Below are positions 1 to 8,090 of a stretch of DNA of 64,000 nucleotides, in pieces. Both the position numbers and the translations under genes were made by a program. Origin of the DNA: JAJDFU01 sp964595955 (GTDB taxonomy: Bacteria > Bacteroidota > Bacteroidia > Chitinophagales > Saprospiraceae). Each line of letters begins with the position of its first letter. Within the stretch, counting starts at the first letter, position 1. Under the pieces are notes generated by a model. That model had not been told where the DNA came from. It did no database searches and saw nothing but the letters and a program-made list of their open reading frames with translations. The DNA lies in contig CAZQSF010000006.1 of the NCBI GenBank assembly GCA_964595955.1, forward strand, positions 14,844-78,843, in the 5' to 3' direction.

Positions 1-2
1 GG

Positions 3-506
3 TTTTCCGTATTTGGAGGATCCGCCTTGTACCTTGAGATCAACGGTACGGGCAATATCGCCGCCGCTGTGAACGAGAGTATTTCAACGGCCCTCTTTGT
101 GATGTTGGAAGAGTTTCCCCTGGCTTTCGTCACCTCGATTATCGGCATCGTGCTGGTCACCAGTTTTTTCGTGACGTCCTCCGATTCTGGCTCCCTGGTT
201 ATCGACAGCATTACCTCGGGAGGTAAATTGGATGCGCCCAAGGGACAACGCATTTTCTGGGCCCTCACCGAAGGTGCCGTGGCAGCCACGCTCCTATTGG
301 GCGGCGGCTTGAAGGCCTTGCAGACCGCAGCACTCACCACGGGGCTGCCCTTTACGATCATCTTGCTCATCATGTGTTACAGCCTGTACATGGGCCTGAA
401 GATGGAGCACGAGGAAATGGAGCGCCGGCGAAAACTGCGGGAACGGCAATCCTACGAGGATGTCCTGAAAGGCCTGCTGGCCCGGCGCAAAGACAAAATC
501 TCCTAG
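3..506 (+). CDS. BCCT-family betaine/choline/carnitine transporter, C-terminal part
   Basis: The reading frame is open from base 3, so the gene begins upstream and only its last 167 codons are visible. The piece contains TSSDSGSLVIDSITSGG, a hallmark segment of betaine/carnitine/choline transporters, preceded by FSVFGGSALY. It has about three hydrophobic helices and ends in a charged cytoplasmic tail of about 35 residues rich in Glu, Arg and Lys. Proteins of this family take up compatible solutes with Na+ or H+; similar charged tails in some members sense osmotic stress. The stop codon lies one base before the start of the universal stress protein gene, which suggests one transcript and a shared stress role. 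The exact substrate cannot be told from this fragment. Confidence 0.88.
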   Translation, partial: FSVFGGSALYLEINGTGNIAAAVNESISTALFVMLEEFPLAFVTSIIGIVLVTSFFVTSSDSGSLVIDSITSGGKLDAPKGQRIFWALTEGAVAATLLLGGGLKALQTAALTTGLPFTIILLIMCYSLYMGLKMEHEEMERRRKLRERQSYEDVLKGLLARRKDKIS

Positions 507-507
507 C

Positions 508-1410
508 ATGAAAGCCTTGAAAACCCTCATGATCTGTCTCGATCTCACCGAGATGGACGACATCCTCATTCGCTATGCCGTCTATTTCAGCCAGGCCATA
601 CCGGATGTAGCGCGCGTTTTGTTCTTCCACAACATACGCTTTGACTATCCGGAAAGTGCCGGCGAATTACTTTCCGGCATCGATAAGCCCCTACAGGAGG
701 TTCTATCGGATATCGTCGAAGAGCAGGTTTCGGAACACATGCACATGCGCAAGGCAGATATCCCCTTCGAGCTGTTCATCACGGAAAACGACTCCACAGC
801 CCGGGCCATGGCCCATACCTCTGCGCAGCAGGATGTGGATCTCATTATCCTCGGAAAAAAAGTCACGTACAAGGGGTCCGGGCTGGTGGCCGAAATGCTT
901 TACAACATCCCGGAGTTTGCAGCTTCTATTCTGCTGGTGCCCGAAACGGCCTACCATCAGATCAACGATATCCTGGTGCCCACGGATTTCTCAAAAGCCT
1001 CCAAAACGGCTCTTGCCTTTGGCCGCTATCTGCAGCGCCAATTCCAAGCCTCCCTGGAATGCCAGCACGTTTACAACATTCCAGCCCATTACTTTCCCTA
1101 CATCAAGGTCGAGGATATGCAGGATCGCATGGAGAAAGAAGCTCGTGCCGACTGGAGAAAGTTTGCCAAAAGCCTGCCGGAAGCCGAACGGGATGTGGCC
1201 TGTCAATTCACCTTCAGCCGGGGCGACAGCATATCGGAGGCCATTTATTCCTATGCCCTGCAGGAGAAGAAGGACCTCGTTGTGGTCAACTCCAAAGGCC
1301 GGGGCGGTCTGGCCTCGTTTCTCATCGGCAATGTAGCCCTGCGCCTAATTCAACTGGACGCCCACCTGCCGCTCCTGGTGACCAACGACCGGGGCAAACG
1401 CAAGGGATGA
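508..1410 (+). CDS. Tandem-domain universal stress protein (UspA family)
   Basis: This 300-residue protein is two UspA-like domains in a row, twice the length of single-domain members. The second domain opens with ILVPTDFSKASKTALAFG (about residue 153) and closes with a glycine-rich loop GRGGLASFLIGN (about 264-275), like the nucleotide-binding loop of ATP-binding Usps. The first domain has a weaker counterpart, GKKVTYKGSGLVAEML. It is soluble, with no signal peptide. The ATG follows the stop of the osmolyte transporter by one base, so the two are probably cotranscribed. The biochemical role of such proteins is generally undefined; stress signalling is an inference from the family. Confidence 0.88.
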   Translation: MKALKTLMICLDLTEMDDILIRYAVYFSQAIPDVARVLFFHNIRFDYPESAGELLSGIDKPLQEVLSDIVEEQVSEHMHMRKADIPFELFITENDSTARAMAHTSAQQDVDLIILGKKVTYKGSGLVAEMLYNIPEFAASILLVPETAYHQINDILVPTDFSKASKTALAFGRYLQRQFQASLECQHVYNIPAHYFPYIKVEDMQDRMEKEARADWRKFAKSLPEAERDVACQFTFSRGDSISEAIYSYALQEKKDLVVVNSKGRGGLASFLIGNVALRLIQLDAHLPLLVTNDRGKRKG

Positions 1411-1427
1411 CCGAAATGGCGGCCCTG

Positions 1428-1467
1428 GCCAGGCGGTGCTTTCGCCGATACGAGGGCACCGCCTGGC
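1428..1467. terminator. 12-bp perfect inverted repeat between convergent genes
   Basis: GCCAGGCGGTGC at 1428-1439 is perfectly complementary to 1456-1467, with a 16-base loop. A second 7-bp hairpin (ACCGGCA 1468-1474 with TGCCGGT 1489-1495) follows directly, and a palindromic AAACCC-C-GGGTTT lies at 1525-1537. No T-run follows, so this is not a classical intrinsic terminator. Its place between the ends of the stress protein gene and the GNAT gene suggests bidirectional 3'-end formation. Confidence 0.5.
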
Positions 1468-1557
1468 ACCGGCAGGTCGCGGGTTGCTTGCCGGTAATTG
1501 GCCAGGGTGAACGGGCCCGGCTCAAAACCCCGGGTTTCGGTCAGTGGGAAACGGTAT

Positions 1558-2010
1558 TCATGAGTCAAGTCCGTATTCGAAGCGCAGCATACCATCGCCA
1601 TCGGGATCTGGGCGGGCATATCGCCATTGGTTCCGGATCAAAAAGGCATGGGCACCGCGATTGGCCCAATGCACGTAGCTCACCCAAAACTGACCGGGAG
1701 CCGGTAGATGGAGGTGGTGGATCTCCTGCCACACGCGGCTTCCCCAACCCAGGCGCTGCCGGCCGGGGCATACGGCCAGGTCGGTCAACACCCAATAGGG
1801 GTGCGCTTCCTGGGGGAACAGCAGGCCTGCCACAGCCAGGAGCTTTCCCTCTGCCATGCAAGCGTACTGCCGCCCGTCGGTTTCCTGCAAAATGTGGTTC
1901 AGCCATGCCCGGTCCGGTGGAGGGCCGAGAAAAGCCCGCAGGGCCGGATCGGAAGAAAACCAGCTTTGGTAGGCCGGCAGATGCTCGGCTTCGAAGCGGA
2001 CCAGCTGCAT
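1558..2010 (-). CDS. GNAT-family N-acetyltransferase
   Basis: The 150-residue product has the GNAT pattern. An N-terminal helix region is followed by a central strand containing WVLTDLAVCPGRQRLGWGSR, which matches the acetyl-CoA pyrophosphate-binding motif A (Q/RxxGxG/A, here RQRLGWGS). A later segment reads VHWANRGAHAFLIRNQW, like the motif B helix. The acceptor substrate cannot be inferred. I chose the ATG giving MQLVRFEAEHL; a GTG four codons upstream is possible. The gene faces the stress protein gene across a hairpin-rich gap and lies downstream of the TonB receptor gene on the same strand. Confidence 0.75.
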   Translation of the reverse strand: MQLVRFEAEHLPAYQSWFSSDPALRAFLGPPPDRAWLNHILQETDGRQYACMAEGKLLAVAGLLFPQEAHPYWVLTDLAVCPGRQRLGWGSRVWQEIHHLHLPAPGQFWVSYVHWANRGAHAFLIRNQWRYARPDPDGDGMLRFEYGLDS

Positions 2011-2155
2011 AGGGGTATCCACTTTTTTCCTTAACCCAACTTAAGGTTGACGTTGAGCCAAGCACTAAACTGCTGAACGTCAGAACCTCAAGTTAAAATA
2101 AAGGTCTTCGCGGAATAATCCACGACGGGCAGTGCACGCCCTTGAGCCCATACGG

Positions 2156-4567
2156 TCAAAATTTCGCGCGCAGGGCGATGACTGCGTTGCGCCCGGCTGC
2201 GGCTATGCCCGAGCTATAGGTTCGATACCGCTGGTCCGTCAGGTTTTCCACCCCCGCGCTGATGGTAAAGATATCCGTAAGCCGGTAACGCGCTCGAAAG
2301 TTGAGGGTGTACCAGGCCGGAGAATAAGGGTTGCCGTTCTCGTCTCGGGCATAGAGGTAATCCTTGGCCTGCTCGCCCGGGGGGAGTTCGTCGAAGGCTT
2401 TGCTGCCGCTGTAGGACGCATTGACCTCCAGGTCCAGCTTTTCGGTCTCGAAGGTAAGCCGGGTGAGGCCGAACACCGGTGCGGCATGACGGGAAGGGCT
2501 GGTGCTGCCGTCGTCCAATTCTTCTTCGCCCACCTGGGCGTTAATGCGGGATGAGAACCCAAACCCTCCGGGAAGTTTGAGTTCGATGCCGGCCTGAAGG
2601 CCGTATACCCGTCCTGCTGCTGCATTCTGTACCGCCTGCACCTGACTCAACTCCCCGTCGTAGGGGATGCTGTCGAGCCCGTTGAGGGTGAAATCCCGGC
2701 GTACCAGGGCATTGTCGAGCCAGGTGTAATAGGCCGTAAAATCCAGCTTGACGGCCTGCCCGAACACTTTCGCTGCAGAAATCTCCGCATTGTAGGCATA
2801 CTCGGCCTGCAAGTCCGGATTGGGTACGACGACCGATCCCGGCTCGGAGTCGAACACCTTGCCGATGTCGTCCACGTTGGGCGCGCGGAACCCGGTGGAC
2901 AGGTTGAGTTTGAACTGCCAGCTCTGCCCCGGGCTGAATACGGCTCCGAGGCTGCCGGTCAGCGCCCCTTCGTCGTTTGCGGATTCCGCTTCCGGAATCG
3001 GAAAGAAATCCTGGTTCCCGCGGTAATCGGCATTCAGAAGGAAGTGGTTGTAGCGGGCACCTGCCTGCAGCAGCCAGCGCTGCGAGAAGCTGTATGCCCA
3101 GGTGAGGTAACCCGCATAGGAAGCCCAGGTCGCCTGCGGATAGCGGGACGGCCCCCGGGTCGTGCTGCCCGTCAGGATGTTTTCATCGGTACCGCTGGAG
3201 TTGACATCGTTGACGACCGCTTCCAGGCCGTAGTAGAAGGTGGATCGCCCGGCGGTGGCCTTGGTGAAGTCCAGATTGGCCGAATAGGCCAGCACCCGTT
3301 CCGAACGGTTCCTGCGCAGGGGGGCGTTGAAGTCCCGGTCGATGCGGCTTTCTTCGAAACGCTGATGAGCCAACCGGATGCGCATCTGGTCGTAAGCTGC
3401 ATTGGGTTTGCTGTGAGTGGCACTGAGGTTGTTGAGCATCCAGACCTGTGGGCCGTAGCTCCACTCGGCACTGCGCGGGGCGCCGTCGCGCAGGCGAATG
3501 AGGCGATCGTAGCGCGGAAAGTCCGTCGTGGTGGAGTAGTGGAAGCCATAGTCGAGATCCCAGTTTTTCGTCGGCTGAAAACGCACCTTCTGCATGAGGT
3601 TGATCTGTCCGTAGCCGGTGGGGGTTTGCACCAGCGGATCGGGATTGGCGGTGGCCACATCCATGCTGTCTATGCGCTGAACGTAAAAGGGGCGGAGATA
3701 TTCCTCCGGTCCGAAGCGGCCCATGCGCAGGTCGCCGAAGCGGACGGTACTGAAGCTGGTGAGCAGGGCCCACTTTTTCCAGCCCACCTGCACATCGAAA
3801 TGGCCGGTTCGTTCCTGGTTGGCAGAGGCGTAGCGAAATACGGCATTGCCGTTGATGAGGGGCTCGCCGGTCAGTGAAAGGCGGGGCCTGAGTGTTTGAA
3901 AGCTCATCACCCCGCCTATGGCGTCGCTGCCGTAAATGACCGAACCCGGCCCGAACAGCACCTCGGTGCTTTCCATGGCAAAGGGGTCCAGCGAGATCAC
4001 GTTTTGCAGGTTGCCGCTCCGAAAGATGGCCGTATTCATGCGCACCCCATCCACGGCGTACAACAGGCGGTTGGTGGAAAAGCCCCGGATCATAGGGCTG
4101 CCGCCTCCCTGCTGGCTTTTCTGGATGAACACCTGGCCGGATGCTCCCAGTAAGTCGGCAGCCGTCTGGGGGTTTTGCAGGCTCACTTCTCCGGGGGGTA
4201 TGGTGGTTATCCGGGCGGGAACACGTCGCTGGGATTGCTCCCAGCGCGTAGCCGAAACCACTACCTGATCCAGCGAGGCAAAGGCCCGTTTCATGCTGAC
4301 CTTGAAATTCTGGACCTCCAACTCCTGATAACTCAGCTGAACGGCTTCGTAGCCGATCATCCGCAACTCGATCAACTGGGCGCCCCAGAAAGAGGACAGG
4401 TCGGCCTGGCCCTCCGCATTGGTTGTGGTAAAAGCCCCGGTGTCTTTGCTCGAGACGGTGGCAGCTACCAGGGGCTCTCCGCTTTCGGCATCCACTACCC
4501 TGAGAATTTGGCTATACCCCAGAGTGCCAAGCCCCAGGAAAGAGCAGATCAATACCCACTTTTTCAT
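2156..4567 (-). CDS. TonB-dependent receptor, haem/haemoglobin-receptor-like
   Basis: This is an 803-residue outer-membrane active transporter. After a signal peptide (MKKWVLICSFLGLGTLGYSQ) comes a carboxypeptidase-regulatory-like domain (ESGEPLVAATVSSKDTGAF). A plug follows, with SPMIRGFSTNRLLYAVDGVR and GPGSVIYGSDAIGGVMSF, and then a long beta-barrel. The plug wording (MIRGFSTNR, VDGVRMN) resembles the TonB-dependent haem/haemoglobin receptor family, so haem or another iron compound is the likely ligand; this is inference. The start at MKKW places the signal peptide at the N-terminus; ATGs further upstream would add unlikely leader residues. A small membrane-anchored protein gene sits 97 bases upstream on the same strand and may be part of the system. 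Confidence 0.85.
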   Translation of the reverse strand: MKKWVLICSFLGLGTLGYSQILRVVDAESGEPLVAATVSSKDTGAFTTTNAEGQADLSSFWGAQLIELRMIGYEAVQLSYQELEVQNFKVSMKRAFASLDQVVVSATRWEQSQRRVPARITTIPPGEVSLQNPQTAADLLGASGQVFIQKSQQGGGSPMIRGFSTNRLLYAVDGVRMNTAIFRSGNLQNVISLDPFAMESTEVLFGPGSVIYGSDAIGGVMSFQTLRPRLSLTGEPLINGNAVFRYASANQERTGHFDVQVGWKKWALLTSFSTVRFGDLRMGRFGPEEYLRPFYVQRIDSMDVATANPDPLVQTPTGYGQINLMQKVRFQPTKNWDLDYGFHYSTTTDFPRYDRLIRLRDGAPRSAEWSYGPQVWMLNNLSATHSKPNAAYDQMRIRLAHQRFEESRIDRDFNAPLRRNRSERVLAYSANLDFTKATAGRSTFYYGLEAVVNDVNSSGTDENILTGSTTRGPSRYPQATWASYAGYLTWAYSFSQRWLLQAGARYNHFLLNADYRGNQDFFPIPEAESANDEGALTGSLGAVFSPGQSWQFKLNLSTGFRAPNVDDIGKVFDSEPGSVVVPNPDLQAEYAYNAEISAAKVFGQAVKLDFTAYYTWLDNALVRRDFTLNGLDSIPYDGELSQVQAVQNAAAGRVYGLQAGIELKLPGGFGFSSRINAQVGEEELDDGSTSPSRHAAPVFGLTRLTFETEKLDLEVNASYSGSKAFDELPPGEQAKDYLYARDENGNPYSPAWYTLNFRARYRLTDIFTISAGVENLTDQRYRTYSSGIAAAGRNAVIALRAKF

Positions 4568-4664
4568 TGGATTTGAGATTGGGGCCATGGGAAGATCTTT
4601 TCCCCACAGCCGGTTTACACGCAATCCCCATGGTTTGCATGTCAGACTAGTCAGGATCCGGTGT

Positions 4665-5192
4665 TCAGGCGCGCAGGCAGGCTTCCGGAGGGGGTACGGG
4701 AGGAGGCTGGGGGATGGAATGCGGGAGTCCGGGTCCGCCTGCTGGCGGTACCGATCGACCGCATTCTATACCAAGAAAAGGGTGTGCGAGGTTCGTTGCC
4801 GGGAATAGCGAGTCGGTAAAGTGCTTCCATGGAAGGCCGGCATGCTGCTGGTCGGGCTGCGCCAGGCCGGCGTGCGACCACCATTCGTAGAGCGCGGTTT
4901 CTCTTCCGTCGGGGCGGCAGAGGAGAAAAAGGCTGTCTGTGCTTTCACGCCGTTCTACCAGGTCGTACATTGTACCGCGGTAGGCAAATTCGCGATCGTG
5001 CTCCCAAGCCAATTCGGCGGCTTCCCGACGGGAGAAGGCCAGCCATACGAGCGCTTCCGCCGCATATTCTTCAGGCCTTGTCTCAAGGAAGGTTGCCTCC
5101 AGCCTGGCTTCCGCCACCAGAAAGAAAGCGTATCGGCCCAGGATGGGCAGCAGCAGTACAAGGCTCAGCGCTATGGCGAGTGAGATGCGCAA
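4665..5192 (-). CDS. Uncharacterised membrane-anchored protein upstream of the TonB receptor
   Basis: I do not recognise this 175-residue protein. It starts with a hydrophobic N-terminal segment (MRISLAIALSLVLLLPILGR), a signal anchor or uncleaved signal peptide. The middle is charged, and the tail is proline-rich (PPAGGPGLPHSIPQPPPVPP) with cysteines at LLCRP and IECGRS. No ATG exists near the N-terminus; TTG is the best start and lies 16 bases after a perfect TACCTTTG promoter element. It precedes the haem-type TonB receptor on the same strand, so an accessory role in iron or haem uptake is possible but unproven. Confidence 0.6.
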   Translation of the reverse strand: MRISLAIALSLVLLLPILGRYAFFLVAEARLEATFLETRPEEYAAEALVWLAFSRREAAELAWEHDREFAYRGTMYDLVERRESTDSLFLLCRPDGRETALYEWWSHAGLAQPDQQHAGLPWKHFTDSLFPATNLAHPFLGIECGRSVPPAGGPGLPHSIPQPPPVPPPEACLRA

Positions 5193-5208
5193 TCGGTCGC
5201 GTTTCCCG

Positions 5209-5216
5209 CAAAGGTA
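5209..5216 (-). promoter_or_regulatory. Bacteroidota -7 promoter element (TACCTTTG)
   Basis: The minus strand reads TACCTTTG, a perfect match to TAnnTTTG. It lies 16 bases before the TTG start at 5192 and supports that start. No clear -33 partner is visible. Confidence 0.55.
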
Positions 5217-5243
5217 GGGAATCCCGGCCTCCGCTGCTCCGGT

Positions 5244-6659
5244 CTACCGGCCGAACAGGCGTTGCCAGGCCGAAAGCAGCCGGTTGAGCCAACCCATCCA
5301 GGCCGGTGTAGGAGGAAGGCTGTGCTCCTCTTCGGCCTCGGCTTTGCCGCCGCCGTACATATCGATGAGGAGCTGGAGCACGTTGGTTCTGACCATGCCC
5401 CGCATGGGAATGCGAGCCATGAGCCCGTAAAGCGCGGCCTCGCCTTGGGCGCTTGCTTCCGGATGCTCCATAGCCCACCGAACGGCTTCCTGTACATCCC
5501 GGGCATATTGTTCCAGGGCCGGGCGGTTGTGGTGCTGAATCGTCAGGTGGATGCAGTTGGGAAACTGCTGGCGGTCTACCATCCAGCCCTTTTCCTGCAG
5601 CCGGTCGGCCAGCACGAAAATGTCGGGTTGGTTGTTGCGCGTTTTGTAAGCCAGGACGTTCATGCAACTTTGGCCTACCAGCTCGATCTGCGGGATGGCC
5701 AGTAATTTTTCGCGCATGCTGTCGGTGGCTTCCATGACCTTTCCGGCTACCTCGAGGTAGCCGTTTCGCCCCAGGGCTTTCATGCCTGCCCAGGCGGCAG
5801 CCAGCGGGCCTCCGCTCCGCGTACCCAACAGAGCGGGTACGGCATAAATGCCGCCGGGGTAATCCGTGTCCACGTAAAACTGATGCTTGAGGTATGCCAT
5901 ACTCCGGTACAGGAGTGCCGAAGCCCCCTTGGCGCCATAGCCCATCTTGTGAATATCGGCTGAAAGGGAAGTGACGCCCGGCACCCGAAAGTCCCAAGGG
6001 GGCATTTCGTGGCCTAGGGCCTCCACCCAGGGTAGCATAAAGCCACCCAGGCAAGCATCCACGTGAAAGGGTATGCGATATTTTTCAGCCAGCTGCCCCA
6101 GCTCGGGGATGGGGTCGAGCACGCCGTGCGGATACTGGGGAGCAGAGGCGCAGAGCAGGATGGTGTTGGCGGAGATGGCGCGTTCCATGGCGGCTACGTC
6201 GGCTCGTTGGGCGTCGTCTACAGGCACCTTAATGACCCGTATACCCAGGGCATGGGCCGCTTTGGCCAGTGCGGGATGCTGGGTGGTGGGCAGCACGACC
6301 TCCGGGCGGGCAATCCGGCGGGCCCGCTGGCGAGCGCTGAATACGGCCAGGTACAGGCTTTCTGTACCTCCGGAATTGACGGTGCCAACGACCTTCTCGT
6401 CGCCGTGCAACATATCGGCCGTCATTCGGATGATTTCCTCTTCCAGCTTTCGCAGGCTTTGGAAGGCAAAGGGGTTGAGCCGGTTTTCGGAAAAAAAAAG
6501 ATTGTGGGCCTCCTTCAGGAATTGATGGTGTTTGCGATCAATGTGGTAAACCAGGCTCCAGGTCCGGCCGCTGCGCCAGTCGATGTCTTTCTGCTGAAAG
6601 GCACGCAATTGGCGGAGCAACTCCTCCTTAGCCATGCCTTCGCGGGGAATTTGGGTCAT
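5244..6659 (-). CDS. PLP-dependent decarboxylase/lyase, sphingosine-1-phosphate-lyase-like
   Basis: This 471-residue fold-type I pyridoxal-phosphate enzyme belongs to the group II decarboxylase/S1P lyase superfamily. GTVNSGGTESLYLAV (about 92-106) is the cofactor phosphate-binding region. HVDACLGGF (about 199-207) holds the Asp that contacts the pyridine nitrogen. SADIHKMGYGAKG (about 233-245) contains the expected Schiff-base lysine, K238. The wording ADIHKMGY-AKG is closer to sphingosine-phosphate lyases (ADTHKYGY-PKG) than to glutamate decarboxylases. Those lyases split phosphorylated sphingoid bases, and sphingolipids are common in Bacteroidota, so that role is plausible. It could equally be an amino-acid decarboxylase. 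No transmembrane anchor is evident, unlike eukaryotic S1P lyases. Confidence 0.8.
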   Translation of the reverse strand: MTQIPREGMAKEELLRQLRAFQQKDIDWRSGRTWSLVYHIDRKHHQFLKEAHNLFFSENRLNPFAFQSLRKLEEEIIRMTADMLHGDEKVVGTVNSGGTESLYLAVFSARQRARRIARPEVVLPTTQHPALAKAAHALGIRVIKVPVDDAQRADVAAMERAISANTILLCASAPQYPHGVLDPIPELGQLAEKYRIPFHVDACLGGFMLPWVEALGHEMPPWDFRVPGVTSLSADIHKMGYGAKGASALLYRSMAYLKHQFYVDTDYPGGIYAVPALLGTRSGGPLAAAWAGMKALGRNGYLEVAGKVMEATDSMREKLLAIPQIELVGQSCMNVLAYKTRNNQPDIFVLADRLQEKGWMVDRQQFPNCIHLTIQHHNRPALEQYARDVQEAVRWAMEHPEASAQGEAALYGLMARIPMRGMVRTNVLQLLIDMYGGGKAEAEEEHSLPPTPAWMGWLNRLLSAWQRLFGR

Positions 6660-6710
6660 GTGGTTTTTTCAGAAATATGGCGCATTCGGGGGTGCCGGGC
6701 AAGGAACGGC

Positions 6711-7052
6711 TCAATCGTTTTTGTCAAACAGACCCAATACACCGTTGGCCAGCCCCAGCACTATCGCCAGAATGATGGCGTGCAGGAAGTTGGTAACCAT
6801 GAGCCCGTCCAAGAAGTAATCGACCAGGAGAATCATGGCGCCGTTGATAACCAGGGAGAAAAGCCCCAGGGTGAGAATCGTGATGGGGAGGGTAAGGATG
6901 CTGAGAATGGGTTTGATGAAAAAATTGACGAGGCCCAGAAGGGCAGCTGCGATGATGGCCGTGGGATAGTCCTCTACGGTCACCCCATACAGATACTGGG
7001 CGCTGAAGAAAATGATGGCCCCGTTGACCAGCAAGGTGATAATAAGGCGCAT
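6711..7052 (-). CDS. Phage-holin-4-2-type small membrane protein (PF04020-like)
   Basis: The 113-residue protein is almost entirely hydrophobic, with four predicted membrane segments. It carries the pattern ALLGLVNFFIKPIL...LPITILTLGLFSLVINGAMI, typical of the widespread bacterial family annotated as phage holin family 4. Despite the name, members are ordinary chromosomal membrane proteins of unknown function, and there is no phage context here. A near-consensus promoter element TACATTTA lies at 7074-7081 on the same strand, 21 bases before the ATG. Confidence 0.8.
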   Translation of the reverse strand: MRLIITLLVNGAIIFFSAQYLYGVTVEDYPTAIIAAALLGLVNFFIKPILSILTLPITILTLGLFSLVINGAMILLVDYFLDGLMVTNFLHAIILAIVLGLANGVLGLFDKND

Positions 7053-7091
7053 AGAACTGAGGTAGATACAACCTAAATGTACGAAAAAACC

Positions 7092-8042
7092 CTATCGCAC
7101 AATGAAGCGGCCGCGAGCCATGGGCCGGCCTCGATAAAGCGCCTGCAAGACGTACGTGCCCGCAGGCCATTCGGTCAGGTCCAGTTCCGGGACTGTGCCC
7201 GGGCCGCAGGTCTGCCGGAGGGCGAGGTGCCCGTCGCTGCTCCAAACCCGAAGCTCCCAGGAATCGATTTCCCTCGGCAGGCCGCTGATAAAGAGGCGTT
7301 CGCTCGCCGGTACCGGGTAGAGGTGTAGCTGTCCGGGTTCGGGGGGAGCCTCAGGTACCGAGGTAAGGGCTTGATCGATGTATTCGAGCATGAGCGATAC
7401 CCACAGGCTGTACTGCAAACCGGAAGGGTGAAGCCCGTCTGAAGCCACCAGCTCGGGCTGGGAAAGCCCGGATCGCGAAATGGGGGTGACGTCGAAATAG
7501 GTGATGCCGTAAGTGGCCGTGATGGAGTCGTTGATGTGGTTGTAAAAGTCGATCTCTCCGCTAATTTGGGTGTTGCCGTTGCCGAACGGGGTGAAGGCGT
7601 AGTCGGGGATGGACACCACAAAGATGCTGCTGGTGTCCTGCCCGGCAAAGGCCAGGCAAGAGTCCAGCAGCTGCCTGAACTGACTGCGGTACACGTTCGG
7701 CGGGATGTTCAGGTACTGGTTGTTTACGCCGATCAGCAGAGAAATGAGGTTGTAGGCTTCCCCGGCCAGGTTTTTGCCGTTGATCGCGTTCAGCAAACTG
7801 CCGGTTGTCCAGCCGGTACTGGCGATGATCGCAGTGGTGTCCACTGCGATGCCCCGGGCTTGAAGGGAGTCAGCCAATTGCACCGGCCATCGGTCCGAGG
7901 CAGGGACCCCCTGACCGATGGTATAGGAATCGCCCAGGGCGAGATAGCGAACAGGGGTTTTCAATTGCAGAGGGTTGGATTGGGCTCGGGCCTGGCTGAA
8001 ACCCAGCATCAGTATCCAGACTAAGATCGTAAGGTTGCGCAT
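7092..8042 (-). CDS. Secreted SGNH/GDSL hydrolase with T9SS-type sorting domain
   Basis: The 316-residue protein starts with a signal peptide ending near SQARAQS. An SGNH esterase domain follows. Block I is YLALGDSYTIGQG with nucleophile S39, block III LLIGVNNQY holds the oxyanion Asn, and SDGLHPSG supplies the catalytic Asp/His pair. The last 75 residues run from LHLYPVPASERLFISGL through ELRVWSSDGHL to WPAGTYVLQAL and end in GRFIVR. That is the pattern of a type A T9SS C-terminal domain, so the enzyme is probably exported through the type IX system. The ester substrate (lipid or acetylated polysaccharide) cannot be told. Confidence 0.83.
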   Translation of the reverse strand: MRNLTILVWILMLGFSQARAQSNPLQLKTPVRYLALGDSYTIGQGVPASDRWPVQLADSLQARGIAVDTTAIIASTGWTTGSLLNAINGKNLAGEAYNLISLLIGVNNQYLNIPPNVYRSQFRQLLDSCLAFAGQDTSSIFVVSIPDYAFTPFGNGNTQISGEIDFYNHINDSITATYGITYFDVTPISRSGLSQPELVASDGLHPSGLQYSLWVSLMLEYIDQALTSVPEAPPEPGQLHLYPVPASERLFISGLPREIDSWELRVWSSDGHLALRQTCGPGTVPELDLTEWPAGTYVLQALYRGRPMARGRFIVR

Positions 8043-8090
8043 AGGGCTTGCATTCGGTTAATAACAAAAGCGCCGGGCGGCCTTTGCGGT

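Noticed and set aside
4568..4624. Upstream starts of the haem-type TonB receptor
   Set aside because: They would put 7-19 residues before a standard signal peptide; the ATG at 4567 gives the expected N-terminus.
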